The position numbers and the translations under genes were made by a program. Of a DNA stretch of 64,000 nucleotides, positions 9,211 to 18,400 are shown one piece after another. Where the stretch lies: assembly GCF_000186865.1 (NCBI RefSeq), contig NW_008705562.1, positions 3,193,413 to 3,257,412 on the forward strand. The letters run 5' to 3'. Each line of letters begins with the position of its first letter. The stretch's first letter is position 1. Source of the DNA: Aureococcus anophagefferens (lineage: Eukaryota > Sar > Pelagophyceae > Pelagomonadales > Pelagomonadaceae). The notes beneath the pieces are model-generated. The model saw nothing but the letters and a program-made list of their open reading frames with translations. It searched no databases and was not told the DNA's origin.

Positions 9211-9489
9211 CGGTTTATGCGTTCGCAGCGGTCGACGCGCTGTCTTGCTCTCTATCGATTCCGGCGCTCACAGAGTAGCCTCGCCGAGCTCGCCCATGCT
9301 TGCCACCTTCACCACCACTGCATGTTGAACGTCGAGGCACTTGCAGGCCAAAATTGTGCCCAGTGCGCGGAACGATGGATTGCGTCTTGGCCGCCTTAAG
9401 CGGCCTCTGAGGCCGCGGCCTCCATCTCGCGGCGCGGTCGAGCCATGCGCGCCGCGACGCAGCCGCCCGTCGTCCGGCAGCGTTCCTAG

Positions 9490-12400
9490 ATGCGGCTCCG
9501 CCGCATCGTCCTCGCGGTGCTGGCCGGCGCGCCGGCCGCCGTCGCCGAGGACTGCGCCGACAGCTTCGGGTCCTGCGCGTCCTACATCACCGGCTCCGGC
9601 GGCGTCGCGTGCACTGCTCTCTTCTGCGACACGTGCGCGCAGGCGGGCTACTGCGACCTCTCGTGCGGATTCTGCGGCCCGCCGACGGCGGCGCCGAGCG
9701 CCGCGCCGACGTCGGCGCCGAGCGCCGCGCCGGCGCCGACGGCGGCCGTCGTGGCCGTGACCGACGACTGCGCCGACAGCTTCGGGTCCTGCGCGTCCTA
9801 CATCACCGGCTCCGGCGGCGTCGCGTGCACTGCTCTCTTCTGCGACACGTGCTCCCAGGCGGGCTACTGCGATCTTTCCTGCGGCATCTGCCTCGTGAGC
9901 GCCGCGCCCACGCGGCGGCCGTCCGTGGCACCCGGCAACCCGACGGCGGCGCCCGTGCCACGCTCGACGCCCGCGCCGACGGCGGCGCCGACGCCCGCGC
10001 CGACGACCGCGGGGCCGACGCCCGCGCCGACGACCGCGGGGCCGACGCCCGCGCCGACGACCGCGGGGCCGACGACCGCGGGGCCGACGCCCGCGCCGAC
10101 GGCGTACGCTCAGGTGACCGACGACTGCGCCGACGTCTTCGCGTCGTGCGCCGAGTACATCGACGGTTCGGGTGGGAATTCCTGCGAGACGGAGTTCTGC
10201 GATACGTGTTCGCAGGCGGGCTACTGCGATCTTTCCTGCGGCTTCTGTCTCGTGAGCGCCGCGCCGACGCGGCGGCCGTCCGTGGCGCCGGGGAACCCGA
10301 CGGCCGCGCCCGTGCTCAGACCGACGCCCGCGCCGACCGCGCAGACGCCCGCGCCCAGCCCTCGGCCGCCGTCGCCGTCGCCGACCGCGTATCCCGGCAA
10401 TCCGACGGCGGCTCCGAGACCGACGGCGTCGCCGACCGCCGACGAGTGTTTTGACGTCTTCGCGTCGTGCGTGGAATACATCGACGGATCGGGCGGGAAC
10501 TCCTGCGAGACGGAATTCTGCGAGACGTGCTCCCAGGCGGGCTACTGCGATCTTTCCTGCGGCATCTGCCAGGTGAGCGCCGCGCCCACGACGCGCCCGT
10601 CCGCGGCGCCGGGGAATCCGACCGCCGCGCCCGCGCCAAGACCGACGCCGTCGCCGACGGTGACTCCGGGCGCTCCCAGCGCGGCTCCGGCGCCGCGGCC
10701 GACGCCGTCGCCGACGGCGGTTCCCGGGGCTCCCAGCGGGGCGCCCGCGCCGAGCCCGACGCCAGAGCCGAGCGTTCATCCAGGAAATCCGACAGCGGCG
10801 CCCGTTCCGAGTCCGACGCCGTCGCCGAGCGTTCATCCAGGAAATCCGACCGCGGCGCCCGTCCCGAGCCCGACGCCAGCACCGACGGCGACGCCTGGAA
10901 ATCCGACAGCAGCTCCTGTTCCGAGGCCGTCGCCAGCGCCGACGGCGACGCCTGGAAATCCATCGGCAGCTCCTGCTCCGGGGCCGACGCCAGCGCCGAC
11001 GGCGACGCCTGGGAATCCATCGGCAGCTCCTGCTCCGGGGCCGACGCCGGCGCCGACGGCGACGCCGGGAAATCCATCAGCAGCTCCTATCCCGAGGCCG
11101 ACGCCAGCGCCGACGGCGACGCCTGGAAATCCGACAGCAGCTCCTGTTCCGAGGCCGTCGCCAGCGCCGACGGCGACGCCTGGAAATCCATCGGCAGCTC
11201 CTGCTCCGGGGCCGACGCCAGCGCCGACGGCGACGCCTGGGAATCCATCGGCAGCTCCTGCTCCGGGGCCGACGCCGGCGCCGACGGCGACGCCGGGAAA
11301 TCCATCAGCAGCTCCTATCCCGAGGCCGACGCCAGCGCCGACGGCGACGCCTGGAAATCCATCGGCAGCTCCTGCTCCACGACCAACGCCAGCGCCGACG
11401 GCGACGCCTGGGGATCCATCAGCGGCTCCCGCGCCGCGACCGTCGCCGGCACCGACGGCGACGCCTGGGAATCCATCGGCAGCTCCTATCCCAAGGCCGA
11501 CGCCGGCGCCGACGGCAACGCCTGGAAATCCATCGGCAGCTCCTGCTCCACGACCAACGCCAGCGCCGACGGCGACGCCTGGGGATCCATCAGCGGCTCC
11601 CGCGCCGCGACCGTCGCCGGCACCGACGGCGACGCCTGGGAATCCATCGGCAGCTCCTATCCCAAGGCCGACGCCGGCGCCGACTGTTCCTCCGGGAAAC
11701 CCGTCGGCCGCCCCCGCGCCGCGACCGACGCCGTCTCCGACGGTCCACCCGGGCAACCCGTCGGCCGCGCCGGTCCCGCGGCCGACGCTCTTGCCGACGC
11801 GCTGGGAGGATACGGTCCCCATCGACCCCTATACGTCGGCCTACATCGGCACGATGATCCGCGTCGCCAACATGACCGCGGGCGACTTCGGCTCCGCGGA
11901 GCGGTCCGCCATGAAGGCGACCATGTTCGGCTTCTTCGGCCCCGAGGGCCTCGCCATGCTCCTCGACGAGTCGCAGGTCTTCAACTTCGACGCCGTCGAC
12001 ATCGCGTCCATCAACCTCGAGATGTACTTCGCCATCGGCAAGAACGCGACCGAGGACTTCGGCGGCACCGACGGGCTCCTCGACGCCTTCCTCGACACGC
12101 TGCTGAACGTGACGGGCGCCGGGGACCTCACGCGCGGGCTCCGGGCGAGCTCGCTGGCCTACGGCGCGTCGCCGGACCTCTCGAGCATCGATATCAACGC
12201 GTCGCTCGCGCTCATCATCGAGCACACGATGATCCACGAGTACGTGGCCACCTGGGCGCCGACGGTGAGCGCCGCGCCGACGACGAGCCCCGCGCCGACC
12301 GCGGCGCCGTCGACGGTCTTCCCGCCGACGCCGGCGCCCACGGCGACTCCGGGAGAGCCCTCCGCGGCGCCCGCGCCGCGGCCGACGCCCGCGCCGACGG

Positions 12401-15400
12401 TCCATCCCGGCAACCCGACCGCGGCGCCGCTTCCGCGGCCGACGCCCGCGCCGACGGCGCCGAGTCCGCTGCCGACGGAGTCGTGGGCGGACACGGTGCC
12501 CGTGGACCTGGAGACGGCCGACTACATCGGCACGATGATCCGCCTCGCGAACATGACCGCCAACAGCTTCGACTCCGCGGAGCGCGACGCGACGCGCGCG
12601 ACGTTCTTCGGCTTCCTCGGGCCCGACGGCCTCGGCGTGCTCCTCGACGAGTCGCAGGTCTTCAACTTCGACGCCGTCGACGTCGGCGACGGGCGGCGGC
12701 GGCTCGGGGACGACGCCGGCATGGACCTCGAGATGTACTTCGTCTGCGGCGAGAACGCGTCCGAGGCCGCGGGCGGCGCCGACGCGCTCCTCGACGCCGT
12801 CGTCGACACGCTCAACAACGCGACGAGCTCCGGCGCGCTGTCGGCGGATTTCGCGACGAACGCCTTAGCGTACGGCGCGGCGCCGGACCTCGCGAGCGTC
12901 GACGTCGAGGCGACGCTCGCGCTCATCGCCGAGCACACGCAGACCCACGAGTACGTGGCGACCTGGGCGCCGACGACGAGCGCGGCGCCGACCGCGAGCC
13001 CCCTGCCGACGGCGGCGCCTTCTCCGGGGCCGAGCGCCGCGCCCACGCCGACGGACCCGACGCCGGCGCCGACGGACCCGACGCCGGCGCCGACCGCCGG
13101 CCCGTCCGCCGCCCCCGTGCTCGCGCCGACGCCCCTGGCGACCCTCGCGACGACGTGCGCCTACACGGACCGCGTCATGACCATGTCCGTCGACATCGAG
13201 GTCGACGTCACGACGGCGCTCTTCGCCGTGCCCCGCGACACGCGCAACACGTGGATCTCCCTGTCGGCGACGGGCGACATCGACCTGCTCCTCACGACGG
13301 CCGACGGCGTCACGCTGCTCGAGTACGCGGCGGGCGGCTCGACGAACTGGTACCCGAACGACAACAACTTCACCTACGGCGCCACGCGCGTCGTCTCCTG
13401 CGTCGACAGCTGCGCGGCGTCGCTCATCGCCGGGCCCTACTACGACGGCGCGTCCTACGACATCCAGGGCAGCGCGTCCTACTCCGACGAGTTCATCTAC
13501 GTGCCCGGCGTCGCGTACGAGGAGCTCGTCGTCTCCGTCGTCGGCTACCAGGCCGGCGTCGGCACCGTGAGCGCGCTCTGGGACTGCCCCGCGTCCTGCG
13601 AGACCTGCTACGTCTTCACGGAGCCGCCCTCGCCCGCGCCGACGACGGCGGCGCCCACGGGGACTCCCGCGCCGTCGACCGCGCCGACGGCGTCGCCCGC
13701 GCCGAGCGCGGGGCCGACGACGCTCACGGGGGCGCCGACGGCCGCGTGCGGCGACTCGGCGTCCTTCTACTTCAACGGCAAGCCCGCCAAGGACTGCGCC
13801 TACGTCGCGGAGAAGCCGGCGAAGCGCTGCGGCCGCCGCGACCTCGACGGCGTCTCCGCCGTCGTCGCGTGTTGCGCGGCGTGCTACCTCGCGCCCACGG
13901 CGGCGCCGTCGGCCGGCCCGACGGCGACGCCGGGGCCTTCGGCGCCGTCGGCTTGCCCGACGGCGACGCCGGGGCCCTCCGCGGCTCCCGCGCCCAGGCC
14001 GAGTCCGGCGCCGACGGTCGAGCCCGGCAATCCGACCGCGGCGCCCGTGCCGAGGCCGACGCCTGCGCCCACGGTCCATCCAGGCAATCCGACCGCGGCG
14101 CCCGCGCCGCGGCCGACTCCAGAGCCCACGGTCCATCCAGGCAATCCGACCGCGGCGCCCGCGCCGCGGCCAACTCCTGCGCCGACGGTCCATCCAGGCA
14201 ATCCGACCGCGGCGCCCGCGCCGCAGCCGACTCCGGCGCCGACGGTTCATCCAGGCAATCCGACCGCGGCGCCCGCGCCGCGGCCTTCTCCTGCGCCAAC
14301 GGTTCATCCAGGCAACCCAACCGCTGCTCCCGTTCCGAGGCCAACGCCGGCGCCGAGCGTGTCTCCGAGTGTCGAGCCGGGCAATCCGACCGCGGCTCCC
14401 GTGCCAAGGCCAACTCCATCGCCTACGGCGACGCCCGGGAATCCAACCGCTGCACCCATGCCCATGCCAACGCCAGCGCCGACGGTCCATCCAGGCGATC
14501 CATCCGCTGCTCCCGTGCCAAGGCCGACGCCAGAGCCAACGGTCCATCCAGGCAACCCGACCGCGGCGCCTGCGCCGAGGCCGACGCCGGCGCCGAGTGT
14601 GTCTCCAACTGTTGAGCCGGGCAATCCGACCGCGGCTCCAATGCCAGGGCCTTCTCCTGCGCCGACGGCGACGCCCGGGAATCCTACCGCTGCTCCATTG
14701 CCCAGGCCGAGTCCGGCGCCGACGGTCCATCCAGGCAATCCATCTGCTGCACCGGAACCAAGGCCGACGCCGGCGCCCACGGTTCACCCAGGCAACCCGA
14801 CGGCCGCGCCGGTACCAAGGGCGACGCCGGCGCCCACGGTTCACCCAGGCAACCCGACGGCCGCGCCGGTACCGAGACCAACTCCGGCGCCGAGCGTGTC
14901 TCCGAGTGTCGAGCCAGGAAACCCGACGGCGGCGCCCGTGCCAAGGCCGTCCCCTGCGCCGACGGCGACTCCCGGGAATCCAACCGCTGCACCCATGCCC
15001 AGGCCGACGCCTGCGCCGACGGTCCATCCAGGCAACCCAACCGCGGCGCCCGAACCGAAGCCGAGTCCGGCGCCGACGGTCGAGCCCGGCAATCCGACCG
15101 CGGTGCCCGTGCCGAGGCCAACTCCGGCGCCGAGCGTGTCTCCGAGTGTCGAGCCGGGCAATCCGACCGCTGCGCCCGCGCCGCGGCCGACGCCGGCGCC
15201 CACGGCGACGCCCGGGAATCCGACCGCTTCTCCCATGCCCATGCCAACGCCAGCGCCGACGGTCCATCCAGGCAATCCATCTGCTGCACCGGAACCAAGG
15301 CCGACGCCCTCGCCGACGGTTCATCCAGGCAGTCCGACCGCGGCGCCCGTGCCGAGGCCAACTCCGGCGCCGAGCGTGTCTCCGAGTGTCGAGCCAGGAA

Positions 15401-18400
15401 ATCCGACGGCAGCGCCCGTGCCAAGGCCGTCCCCTGCGCCGACGGCGACGCCCGGGAGTCCGACCGCTGCTCCCATGCCCAGGCCGACGCCTGCGCCGAC
15501 GGTCCATCCAGGCAATCCAACCGCGGCGCCCGAACCGAAGCCGAGTCCGGCGCCGACGGTCGAGCCCGGCAACCCGACCGCGGTGCCCGTACCGAGGCCG
15601 ACGCCGGCGCCGAGCGTGTCTCCGAGTGTCGAGCCGGGCAATCCGACCGCGGCTCCAGTGCCAAGGCCTTCTCCTGCGCCGACGGCGACGCCCGGGAATC
15701 CTACCGCGGCACCAGATCTGAGGCCGACGCCAGCGCCCACGGTCCATCCAGGCAACCCAACGGCGGCTCCTGTGCCGAGGCCCACTCCGTCTCCCAGCGT
15801 GTCTCCGAGCGTCGCTCCAGGGAATCCGACCGCTGCTCCCGCGCCAAGGCCTACACCGTCGCCCACGGTCACTCCAGGGAATCCATCGGCTGCGCCGGTG
15901 CCGAGGCCGACGCCTTTTCCGAGCGCGACTCCCGACAATCCATCGGCGGCGCCCGCGCCGAGGCCTACTCCTGCCCCGACGGCGACGCCCGGGAATCCGA
16001 CGGCGGTCCCTGTTCCGCAGCCGACTCCATCGCCAACTGCGACACCCGGGAATCCGACGGCGGCTCCCGTTCCTCGGCCGACGTCGTCCCCGCCCGCACC
16101 CTCGACGCCAAGCACGGACACTCCGACGTTTGAGCCGACGACGCTCACGGATCGCATGCCTCCGACAAGGGCACCGTCGGAGCCACCCGAGCCCACCGGC
16201 GCGCCGTCGCTAGAACCGCCCGATCCGAGCCGCGAGCCTACGCCGGCGCCAACGCCCGACCCCAGCCGCAAGCCCACGCCCGCGCCGACACCTGATCCAA
16301 GCCGCGAACCTACGCCCGCGCCGACGCCCGATCCAAGCCGCGAGCCCACGCCGGCGCCGACGCCTGATCCGAGCCGCAAGCCCACGCCGGCGCCGACACC
16401 CGACCCCAGTCGCGAGCCCACGCCAGCGCCGACGCCCGACCCCAGTCGCGAACCGACGCCCGCGCCGACGCCCGACCCAAGTCGCGAGCCGACGCCCGCG
16501 CCGACGCCCGCTCCGAGTCGTGAGCCCACGGTCGAGCCGGGCGAGCCCACGCTCGAGCCAGTTCCGCGGCCCACGGGCGAGCCTACAGTCGAGCCGGCGC
16601 CGCAGCCCACGGTCGAGCCGACGGTCGAGCCGGCGCCCCAGCCGACGGTCGAGCCCCCAGCTCCGACGGCTGAGCCGACGGTTCAGCCGGCGCCCCAGCC
16701 CACGGTCGCGCCGCCCAATCCGACCAGCCCAGCGAGTCCGGAGCCCTCGTTCGAGGCGACGCTGGCGCCGACGCGCATACCGACGGACCCGCCGACTCCG
16801 TTCGACGCCGCGGCGCCCACGGCGACACCGACGACCTGTGTAGACGACCCGGACTGGGAATCCGCCTACGGGGCTTGCGAGAGCTACGGGCCCGGCGGGG
16901 ACAACGAGCAGTTCTGCGCCGACGACTTCGCTTGCTCCATCTGCGCCTGCTCCTGCGAGGCCGATGCGGGCTGCAGCGTCGATGACCCCGGAAATCCGAC
17001 GGCGGCGCCAGTCGCGGCGCTTAGCGGCAGCCCGACCCCCGTCGGAAGCTTCGCGCCGCCCACGCTCTCGCCGACGACCGAAGACGAGCGGAGCGCGACG
17101 GTGATATCTGCACCGACGCTCGCGCCGACGACGGAAGACGAGCGGAACGGGTCGGGACTGGGGGACCCGACGCCGTCGCCTACTCCCGAGGACGGGAGCC
17201 CCACGGCAGCCCCGCGGCCAAGGCCGACGCCGGCGCCTACTGTTGAGGATGGGAACCCCTCGGCCGCGCCTGTGCCGCCGCCGACGCTTGCTCCGACTCC
17301 GGAGGACGGCAGTCCTACGGCAGCCCCGCGGCCGAGGCCGACGACGGCGCCTACAGTCGAAGATGGGAACCCATCTGCGGCGCCTGTGCCGGGGACGACG
17401 CCAGCGCCTACTGTAGAGGATGGAAATCCCACGGCGGCTCCGCAGCCTCGGCCGACGCTGTCGCCGACGACCGAAGGGGAGCGAAGTACGACTGTGATAT
17501 CGGCACCGACGATCGCGCCGACGACAGAAGATGATCGGGATGGAGAGGGACTCGGGGACCCGACGCCTTCGCCTACTCCCGAGGACGGTAGTCCTACGGC
17601 GGCTCCGCGGCCTCGGCCGACGCCTGCGCCTACTGTCGAGGATGGGAACCCCTCGGTCGCGCCTGTGCCGCCGCCGACGCTTGCTCCGACTGTTGAGGAC
17701 GGCAGTCCGACTGCAGCTCCGCGGCCACGGCCGACGCCGGCGCCTACCGTTGAGGACGGGAACCCATCGGCGGCGCCAATGCCGCGGCCGACGCCGGCGC
17801 CTACCGTTGAGGACGGGAACCCATCGGCGGCGCCAATGCCGCGGCCGACAACTTCTCCGACGCCGGAAGACGGCAGTCCAACGGCAGCTCCGCGGCCAAA
17901 ACCGACGCTGCCGCCTACCGTCGAGCCGGGAAGCCCGTCTGCTGCGCCCGTGCCACGCCCGACGCCGCTCGCGACGGCAGAGCCGGGAAGCCCGTCCGCC
18001 GCGCCCGCGCCGAGGCCGACGCCGTTCCCGACGGCAGAGCCGGGAAACCCATCGGCCGCTCCAGCGCCGAGGCCGACGCCGTTCCCGACGGCAGAGCCGG
18101 GAAATCCGTCCGCCGCTCCAGCGCCGAGGCCGACGCCGTTCCCGACGGCAGAGCCGGGTAACCCGTCCGCCGCTCCTGCGCCGAGACCGACGCCGTCCCC
18201 GACGGCGGAGCCAGGAAACCCGTCGGCCGTGCCCGTGCCGAGGCCGACGCCGTTCCCGACGGCGGAGCCAGGAAACCCGTCCGCCGCGCCCGCGCCGAGG
18301 CCGACGCCGTTCCCGACGGCGGAGCCGGGAAACCCGTCCGCCGCGCCCGCGCCGAGGCCGACGCCGTTCCCGACGGCGGAGCCGGGAAACCCGTCCGCCG

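Noticed and set aside
10467..14615. 1382-codon plus-strand open frame overlapping the giant gene
   Set aside because: It is a +1 shadow of the repeat field (SADGDAWKSIGSS-type period). The 57-bp unit keeps all frames open.
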